A stretch of DNA of 64,000 nucleotides from Paenibacillus oleatilyticus (GCF_018998565.1 NZ_JAHNZO010000023.1:61704-125703), one strand, 5' to 3'. Shown: positions 8,775 through 18,375, counted from the stretch's first letter. A program made the numbers and translations. The notes: a model not told the origin generated them from the letters alone.

Positions 8775-9683
8775 TTATAATCTCCGGGTGAATACGTTTG
8801 CGGCGAATTGCTGCATCATCCGGTAAGCCTGCTCCCACTGGAACGCCAGATCCGACGTAATCCCGTACAATTCGAGCAGCTCCGCTTTGTCCCCGCCTTC
8901 GAATACTTGTTCGAGCAAGGTCAGATGCAGCGCCGCCGCCCATACGTCCACACAGGCCGCGTCCTGCCGCAATATTTGCCGATAAGCGGAAGTTCCGTAA
9001 ATAAACGCCAAAAATTCGTTCCACGTCTCCGATGCAAAATACGAGAGCGCCGGGTGCTGCGTCTCGCTGATTTCCTGCACGCGGTTTATAATCTCTTGAA
9101 TCTGCGAAGGAAATTTGTCGAAGGCCGCCGGCGTATCCTCGATCTCGACGACCGTCGCTTCGCCGTTCTTGTACAACGTTACGCTGCCGGTCGCGCCCCG
9201 CTTCTTGAGCGTTTGCAGCGCCTTGAACTGGATCAGCGGATGCCGCCCTGCATCCTCCTTCAACCACCCGATCAGCTCTTCGTCGATCCCTTCGTCTTCC
9301 AAAAACGCGAGCTGATCCAAAGCCAGCAGCTGCTTGTCCACGGCGCGCTGCTCCCGCAGGCTGGCCAGCAGCCGCTTCGCATAGTCGCCTTTCTGCTCGC
9401 CCTTGGCGTGCATATGCTGCCGCAGCAGGTCCGCTTCGCTGAGCTCTTCACTCTCGTCCTCCTGCCCGAGCGCCAGATCCGGAAACATGACCTGCAGCCA
9501 GTCGAGCAAGGACCGCCATTCTTCCCGCGCCCGGTCGTCGTCCGATTGGCAGGCAAGCAAAAAGCGGAGGAGCTTCATCGCTTCTCCGTAGCGTTCCGCT
9601 TCAAGGAGCCGGGTCAGTTCGAACTGGTAAAATTCGACGGTTTTCGGAAAAAGAATCACATTGTCATTGGTCTGCCCGCTCAT
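8775..9683 (-). CDS. TPR-like helical protein of unknown function
   Basis: A 302-residue, acidic, mostly helical protein. The N-terminal part (Y-Q-F-E-L-T-R-L-L-E-A-E-R-Y-G-E-A-M-K-L-L) has the spacing of tetratricopeptide units. No catalytic motif or membrane segment is visible. The start at 9683 follows AAAGGCGGTG; the frame is open further to 9788 but without a better site. Neighbours are tig and a small coiled-coil gene on the same strand. Function not known to me. Confidence 0.75.
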   Translation of the reverse strand: MSGQTNDNVILFPKTVEFYQFELTRLLEAERYGEAMKLLRFLLACQSDDDRAREEWRSLLDWLQVMFPDLALGQEDESEELSEADLLRQHMHAKGEQKGDYAKRLLASLREQRAVDKQLLALDQLAFLEDEGIDEELIGWLKEDAGRHPLIQFKALQTLKKRGATGSVTLYKNGEATVVEIEDTPAAFDKFPSQIQEIINRVQEISETQHPALSYFASETWNEFLAFIYGTSAYRQILRQDAACVDVWAAALHLTLLEQVFEGGDKAELLELYGITSDLAFQWEQAYRMMQQFAANVFTRRL

Positions 9684-9838
9684 GAAACACCGCCTTTCTT
9701 GCTGAGCTTCTTTATGAATGCCAGTGTACCCCAAAAAAGAAGCGAAAGCAAAATCTTCTGCCGCGACCCGCTTTCCTGTCCATTCCATCGTTCCCTTAAA
9801 TTAGGATGCCGGATTCGAACGCGCATTATGCGGACGTG

Positions 9839-9882
9839 AAAAAGCAGCCACGGATGCGTAATAAACACGGCATCCGGGCTGC
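9839..9882 (-). terminator. Terminator downstream of the 113-residue protein gene
   Basis: The outer arms GCAGCC (9844-9849) and GGCTGC (9877-9882) continue into GGATGC/GCATCC inner arms. On the minus strand the stem is followed by five Ts. Confidence 0.8.
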
Positions 9883-9922
9883 CCTTTATGCAGGCGCTGT
9901 TCAGCGTTCAATATTCCGAAAT

Positions 9923-10264
9923 CTATTCCATTTTCATCGCGGCTTGGATGAGCTGCGCTTTAATGTGCGGATTTTGATCGATGAAGCTGTACATGCGGTC
10001 GACCTGCTCTTTATTTTGCAAATAGTCGCGTTCGTTCTGAATCATCTCGTGCGACCATTTCAGAAGCGCGGCTTCCGCCGCACCGAGCCGGTTCAATGCA
10101 ATATGAAGTCCCGTATCGCCGACAAGCTGTTCCATCACTTCCGGAGTTACGTTACCGAGTTTTTTCGTCGTAGCGAGCTTTTGCTCAAATTCTTTATTCG
10201 CCTTCTCGAAGTTTTCTTTGGCTTCCTTGTATTCTTTCTGTTGTTCTGAGAACGTTCTTTTCAT
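9923..10264 (-). CDS. Small helical protein of unknown function
   Basis: 113 residues, strongly helical and charged (E-Q-Q-K-E-Y-K-E-A-K-E-N-F-E-K-A), probably a short coiled coil in the first 40 residues. The reading frame ends just before an intrinsic terminator and begins after AAAGGTGG. No domain is recognised. It is transcribed away from asnB. Confidence 0.7.
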   Translation of the reverse strand: MKRTFSEQQKEYKEAKENFEKANKEFEQKLATTKKLGNVTPEVMEQLVGDTGLHIALNRLGAAEAALLKWSHEMIQNERDYLQNKEQVDRMYSFIDQNPHIKAQLIQAAMKME

Positions 10265-10575
10265 TAACGATGAACCACCTTTACCTGTTGATCAATTGTC
10301 TTCCTGCCTATCGTTCTTCCAGCTATAGCGTGAGACAAAACTGACGCATTCTATACATCGGTTTCCAAAACGCAGGCCGTTATAAAAATACACCTATACG
10401 CTAAGTGTAACTTTTCTTCGGCCGTTTGTCCATTTTTTCATCAAGTTTTCCACGTCTCGCCTCGCCCGGACAGACATCATCCGCTCCCGCCAAGCATAAC
10501 CTTTAACATCTTGCTGTCATCTTTGGACCCCTCATGGGACCGACAGATTCTGGAAGACCGGAGAGGATGAAAGCT

Positions 10576-12420
10576 ATGTGTGGAATCACGGGATGGATTG
10601 ATTGGAACAAAGATTTGACCCAGTATCCGTCCGTTCTCGAAACGATGACGGATACGCTCGCCTCGCGCGGTCCGGATGCCTCCGGCAGCTGGATCACGCC
10701 CCGCTGCGCGCTCGGCCACCGCCGTCTGAGCGTCATGGATCCGGCAGGCGGCGCACAGCCCATGACCCGGAAAGTCGGAGATAATACAATAACGATCGTC
10801 TATAACGGCGAGCTATACAATGCGCCCGAATTAAAAAAAGAGCTGGAGCAGCGAGGCCACCGGTTCGTCACCACCTGCGACACCGAGGTGCTGCTCGTTT
10901 CGTTCGTCGAATGGGGCCGAGCCTGCGTCGACCGGCTCAACGGCATCTTCGCCTTTGCCATCTGGGACAACGAAGAGCAGACGCTGTTCCTCGTACGCGA
11001 CCGGCTGGGCGTCAAGCCTCTTTTCTATTCCTATTCGGAAGGCCGGCTGCTGTTCGGTTCGGAGCCGAAGGCCATCCTGGCACATCCGGACTTTACGGTT
11101 CAGATCAGCGGCGAAGGGCTGGCGGAAATTTTCGCCATCGGTCCGGCGCGCACGCCAGGCCACGGCGTCTATAAAAATATGCAGGAGCTGAAGCCGGGTC
11201 ACTGCATGGTCATGGATGCGCGCGGCCTAAGCGTACGCGCCTACTGGAAGCTGGAAAGCAAGCCGCACGAGGACGACGTGGAGACGACGGCCGCTAAAGT
11301 GCGCGAGCTGCTACGGGACACGGTGATCCGCCAGCTCGCTTCGGATGTGCCGATCTGCACGCTGCTGTCCGGCGGGCTCGATTCCAGCGCTCTAACGACG
11401 TTTGCCGCACAATATTATGCGCAGCAAGGGCTCGGCGCCCTGCACACCTATTCGGTCGACTATGTCGACAACGATAAGCATTTCCAAGCAAGCGCCTTTC
11501 AGCCGAATGCGGATACGCCTTGGATCAGGCGGATGACGGAACACCTCGAAACCGTGCATCATGCGATCGAATTCGATACGCCGGAACTGGTCGAGGCGCT
11601 CCGAACCGTCGTGCTGGCCAGGGACTTGCCCGGAATGGCCGATGTGGACGGTTCGCTTTATTTGTTTTGCCGCGAAATTAAAAAAGGCGCCACAGTGGCG
11701 ATATCCGGCGAGGCGGCCGACGAAATTTTCGGCGGGTACCCCTGGTTTCACCGGGAGGAAGCGCTGAATGCCGGAACGTTCCCATGGTCGCTGGCAACCC
11801 CCGAACGCATTGCCCTGCTCTCTCCCGAATTCGTCGATTGGGTAAAGCCCGCCCAGTATGTGCAGGACCGCTACCGCCAAGCGCTCTCCGAAGTGCCGCG
11901 TCTGGCCGGCGAGAACGGACAGCAAAACAGGATGCGGGAGATGTCCTATTTGAACATCACCCGCTTTATGCCGACGCTGCTCGACCGCAAAGACCGGATG
12001 AGCATGGCGGTCGGCCTCGAAGTGCGCGTGCCTTTCTGCGATCACCGGCTGGTCGAATATGTATGGAACATTCCTTGGGAGGTCAAAACGTCCGGAGACC
12101 GGGAGAAAGGCATCTTGCGCAAAGCGCTCCGCGGCATACTTCCCGAAGACGTGCTGGCCCGCAAAAAAAGCCCGTATCCGAAAACGCACAATCCGAACTA
12201 TTTGACCGCCGTCCGCTCCTGGGTATTGGACATCTTAAACGACCCTTCCTCGCCTCTGCTTCCGTTCATCGATACGGCCAAAATCCGCACCCTCGCAGAG
12301 GACGCCGAAGGCCGCTTCCAGCTGCCTTGGTTCGGCCAGCTGATGACCGGGCCGCAGCTGTTCGCTTATTTGGCTCAAGTCGACACTTGGCTGCGCCATT
12401 ACAAAGTATCGATTCGATAA
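10576..12420 (+). CDS. asnB: Asparagine synthase (glutamine-hydrolysing)
   Basis: Makes asparagine from aspartate, ATP and glutamine nitrogen. At 614 residues it is the size of Bacillus AsnO. The start is fixed by chemistry: the ATG at 10576 gives M-C-G-I-T-G, so after Met removal Cys becomes the N-terminal glutaminase nucleophile. It also has GGAGAGG nine bases upstream, unlike the open extension back to 10534. The class II amidotransferase domain covers about residues 2-200. The PP-loop S-G-G-L-D-S-S lies near residue 265, followed by the synthetase domain. I looked for a T-box leader upstream and found none. Confidence 0.95.
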   Translation: MCGITGWIDWNKDLTQYPSVLETMTDTLASRGPDASGSWITPRCALGHRRLSVMDPAGGAQPMTRKVGDNTITIVYNGELYNAPELKKELEQRGHRFVTTCDTEVLLVSFVEWGRACVDRLNGIFAFAIWDNEEQTLFLVRDRLGVKPLFYSYSEGRLLFGSEPKAILAHPDFTVQISGEGLAEIFAIGPARTPGHGVYKNMQELKPGHCMVMDARGLSVRAYWKLESKPHEDDVETTAAKVRELLRDTVIRQLASDVPICTLLSGGLDSSALTTFAAQYYAQQGLGALHTYSVDYVDNDKHFQASAFQPNADTPWIRRMTEHLETVHHAIEFDTPELVEALRTVVLARDLPGMADVDGSLYLFCREIKKGATVAISGEAADEIFGGYPWFHREEALNAGTFPWSLATPERIALLSPEFVDWVKPAQYVQDRYRQALSEVPRLAGENGQQNRMREMSYLNITRFMPTLLDRKDRMSMAVGLEVRVPFCDHRLVEYVWNIPWEVKTSGDREKGILRKALRGILPEDVLARKKSPYPKTHNPNYLTAVRSWVLDILNDPSSPLLPFIDTAKIRTLAEDAEGRFQLPWFGQLMTGPQLFAYLAQVDTWLRHYKVSIR

Positions 12421-12436
12421 TGGCAATACGGCTTCC

Positions 12437-13066
12437 TTAGGCCAGAAAATCCCACAATTTGCGGATGGCCTGCCCCCGATGGCTGAGCGCATTTTTCTCT
12501 TCGAGCGTCAGCTCCGCCAGCGTCCGGCCGAGCTGCGGGACGTAAAACAACGGATCATACCCGAAGCCCCCGCTGCCTCGCGGCTCGCGGATGATGACGC
12601 CCTCGCACGTCCCTTCGACTTCGGCAAGCGGCGTTCCTTCCGCATCCACGAGCGCAATGGCGCTGACGAAACGGGCGGGGCTGAGCGCTTCGGGATGAGC
12701 CGCATCATCCGGCCGGGGCAGCGGCTCCAGCTTGTCCAGCTCGCCGACGAGCTTGCGGTTATTCGCCGCGTCGTCCTTCGGCTCGCCCGCGTAGCGGGCG
12801 GAGTACACCCCCGGCGCGCCGTTCAGACGATCCACACATAAGCCGGAGTCGTCCGCAACCGCAGGAACGCCGAGCCGCCGGGCCACCGCTCTGGCTTTGA
12901 TCAAGGCGTTCGCCGCAAAGGTATCTCCGTCCTCGACGATATCCGGGATCTCCGGGTAATCGAGCAGGCTTTTGACCGCGATGCCCTTCTCCCGGAACAT
13001 CTTCTCGAATTCCTTGAGTTTACCGGCGTTTGTCGTCGCGATAACGACCTCAGCTCCGAGCCGCAT
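12437..13066 (-). CDS. rdgB: XTP/dITP diphosphatase (Ham1/RdgB family)
   Basis: Removes non-canonical purine nucleoside triphosphates. The 209-residue protein has I-A-T-T-N-A-G-K-L-K-E-F near the start, the substrate loop E-D-G-D-T-F-A-A-N-A-L-I-K-A, the metal-binding V-A-D-D-S-G-L-C-V-D, and G-F-G-Y-D-P-L-F plus S-H-R-G-Q-A near the end. It follows rph and overlaps its 3' end by 17 bases if the ATG at 13066 (after GGGGG) is used; an in-frame start at 13093 is also open. The gerM-rph-rdgB order matches Bacillus gerM-rph-ysnA. Confidence 0.95.
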   Translation of the reverse strand: MRLGAEVVIATTNAGKLKEFEKMFREKGIAVKSLLDYPEIPDIVEDGDTFAANALIKARAVARRLGVPAVADDSGLCVDRLNGAPGVYSARYAGEPKDDAANNRKLVGELDKLEPLPRPDDAAHPEALSPARFVSAIALVDAEGTPLAEVEGTCEGVIIREPRGSGGFGYDPLFYVPQLGRTLAELTLEEKNALSHRGQAIRKLWDFLA

Positions 13067-13808
13067 GGGATGCCCCCGTAATGCGTTCGGCAATCGGTCC
13101 GAGCGCCAGCGCCTGCTCCCGAATCATGCCCTGGATGCCCGTTTCGGCCAGCGCCAGCAGCGCGTCAAGCTCTTGCCTGGAAAACGGGGCTTCTTCGCCG
13201 GTTCCTTGCACCTCGACGAATTTGCCTTGGCCCGTCATCACCACGTTCATATCGACCTTCGCTTTCGAATCCTCTTCGTAGTTCAGGTCCAGACACGGCT
13301 GCTCCTGAATGATGCCCACGCTTACGGAACCGAGAAAATCGGTGATCGGGAACCGGCTCAAATTCCGCTCCCGCACGATCTTATCCATCGCGATCGCCAT
13401 AGCGACAAATGCGCCGGTAATCGACGTCGTCCGGGTGCCGCCGTCCGCCTGAATCACGTCGCAGTCCAGCGTAATGGAACGCTCTCCCAGCGCTTCCAAA
13501 TCGACGACGGAACGCAGCGCCCGTCCGATCAGCCGCTGAATTTCCATCGTACGCCCGCCGAGCTTGCCTTTGGCCGCTTCGCGCTGATTGCGGACCGAAG
13601 TCGCCCGGGGCAGCATCGAATATTCGGCCGTCACCCATCCTTTGCCCTGCCCTTTCATAAATGGCGGAACCCGTTCCTCCACCGTCGCCGTGCAGATGAC
13701 CCGCGTATCTCCCACTTCGATCAGCACCGAGCCTTCGGCGTGTTTATTGTAATTGGTCGTAATTTTCACAGGACGTGCCTGATCGACCTTTCTCCCGTCG
13801 CTTCTCAT
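13050..13808 (-). CDS. rph: Ribonuclease PH
   Basis: Phosphorolytic 3' exonuclease that matures tRNA ends. 252 residues, with the family N-terminus M-R-S-D-G-R-K, the R-N-Q-R-E-A-A-K-G-K-L-G-G-R-T phosphate-binding region, and D-C-D-V-I-Q-A-D-G-G-T-R-T at the active site. AGGAGGAAATGAGACTTAA precedes the ATG. It is separated from gerM by a terminator but read with rdgB. Confidence 0.97.
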   Translation of the reverse strand: MRSDGRKVDQARPVKITTNYNKHAEGSVLIEVGDTRVICTATVEERVPPFMKGQGKGWVTAEYSMLPRATSVRNQREAAKGKLGGRTMEIQRLIGRALRSVVDLEALGERSITLDCDVIQADGGTRTTSITGAFVAMAIAMDKIVRERNLSRFPITDFLGSVSVGIIQEQPCLDLNYEEDSKAKVDMNVVMTGQGKFVEVQGTGEEAPFSRQELDALLALAETGIQGMIREQALALGPIAERITGASHAARS

Positions 13809-13893
13809 TTAAGTCTCATTTCCTCCTTTTGGGCTTTCACGTTCCCATTGTACCAGAGCGCCTCAGGAAAACCAAACGGGCCTCCGGAAACGA

Positions 13894-13936
13894 AAAAGCG
13901 CTCCTTCCGGAAGCGGGCCGCACAGGAAGGAGCGTT
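13894..13936 (-). terminator. Terminator of gerM
   Basis: A 10-bp perfect stem (CGCTCCTTCC and GGAAGGAGCG, 13899-13908 with 13925-13934). On the minus strand it runs into CTTTTTCG. It sits 25 bases after the gerM stop and before rph, so rph probably needs its own promoter or read-through. Confidence 0.8.
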
Positions 13937-13960
13937 CGATTATGAGGCATCGCGCCAGAG

Positions 13961-15001
13961 CTACAGCTTCAGCTGATTCACGGTTTGAGGCCGGGATACG
14001 GGCTTCGCGTAGCTTTGATTATCGGTCGCGTTTACTTTGGCATCACCGTTCACGAGAATTTGCACTTTGGCGGCTGCGTTCGTATTTTCCGTGAGCGACA
14101 GGACGACCGCTTTCAACGCTTCGGCAGGCGCCTTTTTATCCGGGCCAAGCATTTTGTCCGAGAAATTGACGGTAATCAAGTCGTCCGTTTTGTCCACTTT
14201 GAGCAGCTCGGCTCCCGGAGCCATGACGGCAACCAGACCTTTCTTCTGATCCGGTCCGGCAATAAGCTGCCGGATGACCGCTTCCGAAACGTTGTCCGTT
14301 CTTGGGACGAGCCGGGTGACGGGCACGTAATAGCTGTAATTTTCCTGATTCTGATTTAGAAAATACAGCGTAACCGGCGTCGATTGTCCGTACTCCACGC
14401 TTTCCGGCTTCTCCACATTGATTCCGATCGCCCGGGTCAGCGGTTCGTCCAGCGGCGTGCCGCCGACCGGCATTTCTTTCAACGGCTTGCCCTCGACGCG
14501 GAGCTGTACTTTCTCTACTGAAGGAAAGCCCGTCAAGGTCCAGGTGACGGCTTCCATAATTTTTCTTTCGTCCTGCAGGTTATAATCCGTAAACATTTTG
14601 GAAAAATCAACGATAGCCAGCTTTTGATCTTCCACGATGTTAATGCCTTTAATTTCGGTACCTTTGGGAAGGAGGCTTGTAAATCCGGCCGGCAGACGTC
14701 CTTGTACCGGACCGCCGTCCACCATGTATTCCAGCGCCTTGCGGGCGGCGCCTTGGGTCTTCTCGACTTGAACGGCAATCGGAGCGACGAATCCTTTTTC
14801 ATCCTTGGCGTAAACCGTCACCTGCATCGGATTGGCAACCGTCTGGGACACTTTGCCGCTTGTGGCCATGGCGTCCGCTCCGGCCGGCGGAGGATCGATT
14901 TGCTGCGACTGTTCCTTCTTTCCCAAAGGCGAGCAGCCGGAGGCAAGCAGAGCGACCATTCCGACAGCGGCGACCCATCGTATCCATTTGTATTGTTTCA
15001 T
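13961..15001 (-). CDS. gerM: Spore germination lipoprotein GerM
   Basis: 346 residues with a lipoprotein signal peptide (L-A-S-G-C, cysteine near residue 23) and two tandem GerMN domains, each with a conserved core of the type V-D-F-S and V-N-F-S followed by V-L-S-L-T or V-T-W-T-L segments (about residues 75-205 and 215-340). GerM acts at the forespore envelope in sporulation and germination. Placed upstream of rph and rdgB as in Bacillus. GGAGGAACACGCA precedes the ATG. Confidence 0.93.
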   Translation of the reverse strand: MKQYKWIRWVAAVGMVALLASGCSPLGKKEQSQQIDPPPAGADAMATSGKVSQTVANPMQVTVYAKDEKGFVAPIAVQVEKTQGAARKALEYMVDGGPVQGRLPAGFTSLLPKGTEIKGINIVEDQKLAIVDFSKMFTDYNLQDERKIMEAVTWTLTGFPSVEKVQLRVEGKPLKEMPVGGTPLDEPLTRAIGINVEKPESVEYGQSTPVTLYFLNQNQENYSYYVPVTRLVPRTDNVSEAVIRQLIAGPDQKKGLVAVMAPGAELLKVDKTDDLITVNFSDKMLGPDKKAPAEALKAVVLSLTENTNAAAKVQILVNGDAKVNATDNQSYAKPVSRPQTVNQLKL

Positions 15002-15197
15002 TGCGTGTTCCTCCTTGGTATTGGGTGTTGTCCGTTTTTACTTTTATGTATACGGGCGGCAGACAAGTTTATGACACCAATTTGTCCGATTGGGAGGAAG
15101 ATTGGTTTTATGGTACTTTGGACGGATATATCCTTGATTTATACGGTACTAAAAGCCTATAATATAGATGTGTTTTTCCAAAAAGAGGTGATTTTCC

Positions 15198-16070
15198 ATG
15201 GAAAACCGTCTTCATGATTTCGTGCCTGACGACCTATACCGGGCCGTTGTGCTTCAATCTCCGGATTGGCTGTGGGTACTCGACGAGACCGGTTCGCCGG
15301 TCGGCTTGTCCCCGGAGCCCAACTACGGCTTGGCCTTGTTCCGCTGGGTATACGAAACCGATCTCCTCCCGCTGCATCAGGCATGCCGCCGGCTGCTTCA
15401 AGAGCGCGAACCGTTCACGATGACGTTTCGGGCCGTGCTGCCGGACGGAGCTCTCGTTTGGCTTGAAGGACAAGGATATCCGTTAGCATGCGAGTCTTCG
15501 GGATGGCAGGCCGCCTTGGCAGCCAAAGACATCACGGCATTCAAAAAGCAGGAGGAACGGCTGACCCGTCTGGCTTATTACGATCCGTTGACTCAACTGC
15601 CGAACCGCAGGCTGTTCCAAGACCGTTTTATACAATCGCTGCATTTGGCGAAGCGCTACCACCATAAGCTGGCCGTCATTTACCTGGACCTCGATGATTT
15701 TAAACGCATTAACGATACATACGGCCATGCGACCGGCGACGAGCTGCTGACCATGGCCGCTTCCCGTCTCTCGCATTCCATCCGGGAACCGGATACGGTC
15801 TGCCGGATGGGCGGCGACGAGTTCGTCGTGCTGGTGCAGCAGTTTGAGCACCGCGAGGATGTTGCCAAGATCGTCGGCAGAATCGCGCAGACGCTGAACC
15901 AGCCTTTTGAGCTGAACGGCCAAACGATGAGCATTACGAGCAGCATCGGCGTTTCCTGCTATCCCGAGGACGGGCATGATATCGACACGCTGCTCCAGTG
16001 TGCCGATACGGCGATGTACGCATCAAAACAGCAAGGCAAAAACCACTTCCGGTTTTTCTCGGATTCCTAA
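15198..16070 (+). CDS. PAS-GGDEF diguanylate cyclase
   Basis: Predicted to make cyclic di-GMP from two GTP. 290 residues, no membrane segment, so probably cytoplasmic. Residues 10-115 form a PAS-like sensor ending in the usual D-I-T-A-F-K-K-Q-E. The GGDEF domain follows, with D-P-L-T-Q-L-P-N-R-R, D-D-F-K-R-I-N-D and an intact G-G-D-E-F at 205-209. The product-inhibition I-site R-E-P-D (196-199) lies exactly five residues before it, so feedback control is likely. AAAAGAGGTG precedes the ATG. It is followed ten bases later by a PgpA-like gene. Confidence 0.93.
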   Translation: MENRLHDFVPDDLYRAVVLQSPDWLWVLDETGSPVGLSPEPNYGLALFRWVYETDLLPLHQACRRLLQEREPFTMTFRAVLPDGALVWLEGQGYPLACESSGWQAALAAKDITAFKKQEERLTRLAYYDPLTQLPNRRLFQDRFIQSLHLAKRYHHKLAVIYLDLDDFKRINDTYGHATGDELLTMAASRLSHSIREPDTVCRMGGDEFVVLVQQFEHREDVAKIVGRIAQTLNQPFELNGQTMSITSSIGVSCYPEDGHDIDTLLQCADTAMYASKQQGKNHFRFFSDS

Positions 16071-16080
16071 GGAGGCCTCT

Positions 16081-16596
16081 ATGAGCTACAGCTTGAACAG
16101 CAAGCAGGTTGCCGAAGCTTCGGCCTTGTGGCTGACGAAGCGCGGCGTCACCATGGAAGATATGGCGGAGCTTACTTATTTTCTGCAAAAAGATTATTAC
16201 TCGAACCTGACGATGGACGAGTGTCGGGAAAGCCTGGAGCAGGTTCTCGGCAAACGGGAAGTGCAGAATGCCATTTTGACGGGGATTCAGCTCGACGTGC
16301 TGGCCGAGGAGGGCAAGCTGCTGTCTCCGCTTCAGGAAATGATCGAAAACGACGAGGGGCTGTACGGCTGCGACGAAATCCTGGCTCTGTCCATCGTCAA
16401 TGTGTACGGCAGCATAGGGCTCACCAACTTTGGATATATAGACAAAATCAAGCCGGGGCTGGTCGGGCGGCTGAACGATAAGAGCGGTGAGCACAAGCAT
16501 ACGTTCCTCGACGATATCGTCGGCGCTATCGCGGCGTCCGCCAGCAGCCGTATCGCCCACCGCAAGCAGAAGGAGAAGGAAAGTACGCAGACGTAA
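16081..16596 (+). CDS. PgpA-family phosphatidylglycerophosphatase (YutG-like)
   Basis: 171 residues. The fold signature of the PgpA family is visible: D-E-I-L-A-L-S-I-V-N-V-Y-G-S-I-G-L-T-N-F-G and D-K-S-G-E-H-K-H-T-F-L-D-D-I-V-G-A-I-A. In Bacillus YutG-type proteins lack the long membrane part of E. coli PgpA, as here; role in phospholipid synthesis is by family. The ATG follows AAGGAGG by five bases and sits ten bases after the diguanylate cyclase stop, so the two form an operon that ends at a strong terminator. Confidence 0.85.
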   Translation: MSYSLNSKQVAEASALWLTKRGVTMEDMAELTYFLQKDYYSNLTMDECRESLEQVLGKREVQNAILTGIQLDVLAEEGKLLSPLQEMIENDEGLYGCDEILALSIVNVYGSIGLTNFGYIDKIKPGLVGRLNDKSGEHKHTFLDDIVGAIAASASSRIAHRKQKEKESTQT

Positions 16597-16601
16597 TGGA
16601 A

Positions 16602-16637
16602 AACGGCGCTTCTCCGAGGAGAGCGCCGTTTTTTTTA
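16602..16637 (+). terminator. Intrinsic terminator after the PgpA-like gene
   Basis: AACGGCGCT (16602-16610) pairs with AGCGCCGTT (16622-16630) and is followed by a run of Ts. Confidence 0.92.
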
Positions 16638-16672
16638 CTGTGAATCCGTTCCTAATGCGTTGCCTTTGCCGC

Positions 16673-17296
16673 TTATTTCAATGTCGCAAGCGATTCGGCT
16701 ACGGTTTGCAGGTCTGCTTGGGACAGCTTGTCCGAGCTAAGAGCAATATAAGTTTTATCCAGTTTCAGGTGCAGGCTCTTTTGGCCGTCAGCCGTAATCC
16801 ATTGGCCTGTCCCGTTGCGGAGCTTGACCTCCTGCTTCGATTCCACTTTGCCGGTCGGCTTGATCTCTTCCGGCGATTCCAGGATCGTCATCTTGTAATA
16901 TTTCAACGTCAGCAGCTTGGCGCTGGTGCCCATCTGATCGATCTTATCGTCCGAGGCTCCCCGCTCCGGCAAATAATGCGTCGGAACGCCGGCGGTTTTG
17001 GCCGCCGTGGCGGCGGTCGTCCGCTCTAATTCGGTGTATTGAAGCTGACCGATTTTGATAGGAGCTTCTTCCGGCGGCTTGGCTGCCTCCCCGCCTTGAC
17101 CCGTCTGACCCGGCGGCGTTGTCTGTCCTGGCGGGGTCGTTTGTCCCGGCGGTGTCGTCTGCTCCGTCGGAGTGGGATCCGGGGTTTTCGGCGGCTGGGC
17201 CGCCTCTTTCTTGCAAGCTGTCAGCGTCACGGTGAGAATCAGTGCGGACAACAGAGCCGCCGTTCTCATCCATTGTGCGTGTTTTTTTGTTTTCAT
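16673..17296 (-). CDS. Putative lipoprotein with Pro/Thr/Gln repeats
   Basis: 207 residues. A lipoprotein signal ends at L-T-A-C; the linker after it contains three tandem T-T-P-P-G-Q hexapeptides, a typical flexible wall-spanning spacer. The C-terminal 140 residues form a small domain I cannot name. The ATG at 17296 lies seven bases after GGAGGTG; an upstream TTG is less well placed. It starts two bases after the Ger(x)C-like stop codon, so translation is probably coupled. Confidence 0.75.
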   Translation of the reverse strand: MKTKKHAQWMRTAALLSALILTVTLTACKKEAAQPPKTPDPTPTEQTTPPGQTTPPGQTTPPGQTGQGGEAAKPPEEAPIKIGQLQYTELERTTAATAAKTAGVPTHYLPERGASDDKIDQMGTSAKLLTLKYYKMTILESPEEIKPTGKVESKQEVKLRNGTGQWITADGQKSLHLKLDKTYIALSSDKLSQADLQTVAESLATLK

Positions 17297-17298
17297 CG

Positions 17299-18375
17299 TC
17301 AAGCACCTCCGTCGAATGTAACCCTAACCTGCAGATCGATTCGAGCGCGGGTGAGAGCGTCACGCCAGCGGTCCTGGTTCCACACGCCAGGATATTGCTG
17401 CCGCACGGACTCCCCCAAGCGCAGCGGATCGGAGCGCAGGTCTTGAAGCAACCGGATCAATTCCGTTCCTTGCCGCTGCAGGTTCGATGCCCAACTATCG
17501 GCGGTAACGGATGGTCCGCCGGGCGAAGCCGCCACCCGCATCACCATGTTCAGCCGGGGCTGTTTCAAATCGCCGTTGCTCGCAATTTCAGCCCGGCAAG
17601 TTATATTACGCAGCAGCGGGGAATCGGTAACAAACCTCGTCTCATCCGAAGACCATTCGAGCTTCGGCAGACCGTAACCCCCCATCATGCAAGCGAGCAG
17701 ATTGCTTTGGGACGAGGTCAACTCGGCCACAAGCTCCTGTTTCTTAAACAAAAGCGCCCGGGTTGAAACACCCGATCCACTGGGAATATTGTCCATTGCG
17801 GCCGGACTTGCGGGCAAGTAGGGGAGGACCACATCGTCCTCGTACGCGCTCCCCGCGAAGCGGAGCGGGTCTGCGGTCCAGCCTCCTTCCCGGAGCCGCG
17901 CAATGCCGCCGTTCATCGTGTCCGGGCTGCTGACGAACCGTTCGGCCGTCCCTTCCACCACCGCCACAAGCGGTCTGCGGCCCTGCTTCACGCCGAGCAT
18001 CCGGATCTGCCTCGTCCACGAGGCGGGGAAGCCGTGCGAACGCGCCCAGGCTTCCCCGATCGCCACAAGCTCCGGCGGCCGGTGCCGCTCCCATCGGTAA
18101 GCCGCAGCCTGGAACGAAACAAACGACTGCATCCGCGGGCCGGTATTGGAGTAAGACTGCACCGGCTGTCCGGACGCAGGCGGGCCATAGCCTGTCGTTA
18201 CTCGAAGGCCGCCGGGGCCTTCGTCAATGCCGGCGGCTACGAGCCGCGCTTCCTCCGATTGCAACGCGCGAGGCTCGGCATCCGTCAAGCGGACGCACCC
18301 CGCCGCGGGCAGCAGGCAAGCCACAGCAAGCAGCATCGATACGGCCCGGTTCATCAAGATTCGCTTTATGTTCAA
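17299..18375 (-). CDS. Ger(x)C-like germination lipoprotein
   Basis: 358 residues with a signal peptide ending in P-A-A-G-C. The middle and C-terminal parts resemble the GerAC/Ger(x)C family: A-L-L-F-K-K-Q-E-L-V-A-E-L and a closing D-R-W-R-D-A-L-T-R-A-R-I-D-L-Q-V-R-V. GerAC proteins work with GerAA and GerAB membrane subunits, but neither is nearby, so this one may be an orphan or may serve the adjacent lipoprotein. The start is read as TTG at 18375 because GGAGGCGG lies six bases upstream; the first ATG (18354) has no site. Confidence 0.6.
   Translation of the reverse strand: MNIKRILMNRAVSMLLAVACLLPAAGCVRLTDAEPRALQSEEARLVAAGIDEGPGGLRVTTGYGPPASGQPVQSYSNTGPRMQSFVSFQAAAYRWERHRPPELVAIGEAWARSHGFPASWTRQIRMLGVKQGRRPLVAVVEGTAERFVSSPDTMNGGIARLREGGWTADPLRFAGSAYEDDVVLPYLPASPAAMDNIPSGSGVSTRALLFKKQELVAELTSSQSNLLACMMGGYGLPKLEWSSDETRFVTDSPLLRNITCRAEIASNGDLKQPRLNMVMRVAASPGGPSVTADSWASNLQRQGTELIRLLQDLRSDPLRLGESVRQQYPGVWNQDRWRDALTRARIDLQVRVTFDGGA

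Noticed and set aside
10265..10575. T-box or other riboswitch before asnB
   Set aside because: No T-box consensus, specifier loop or terminator pair is recognisable; the gap holds nothing I can support beyond the start site.
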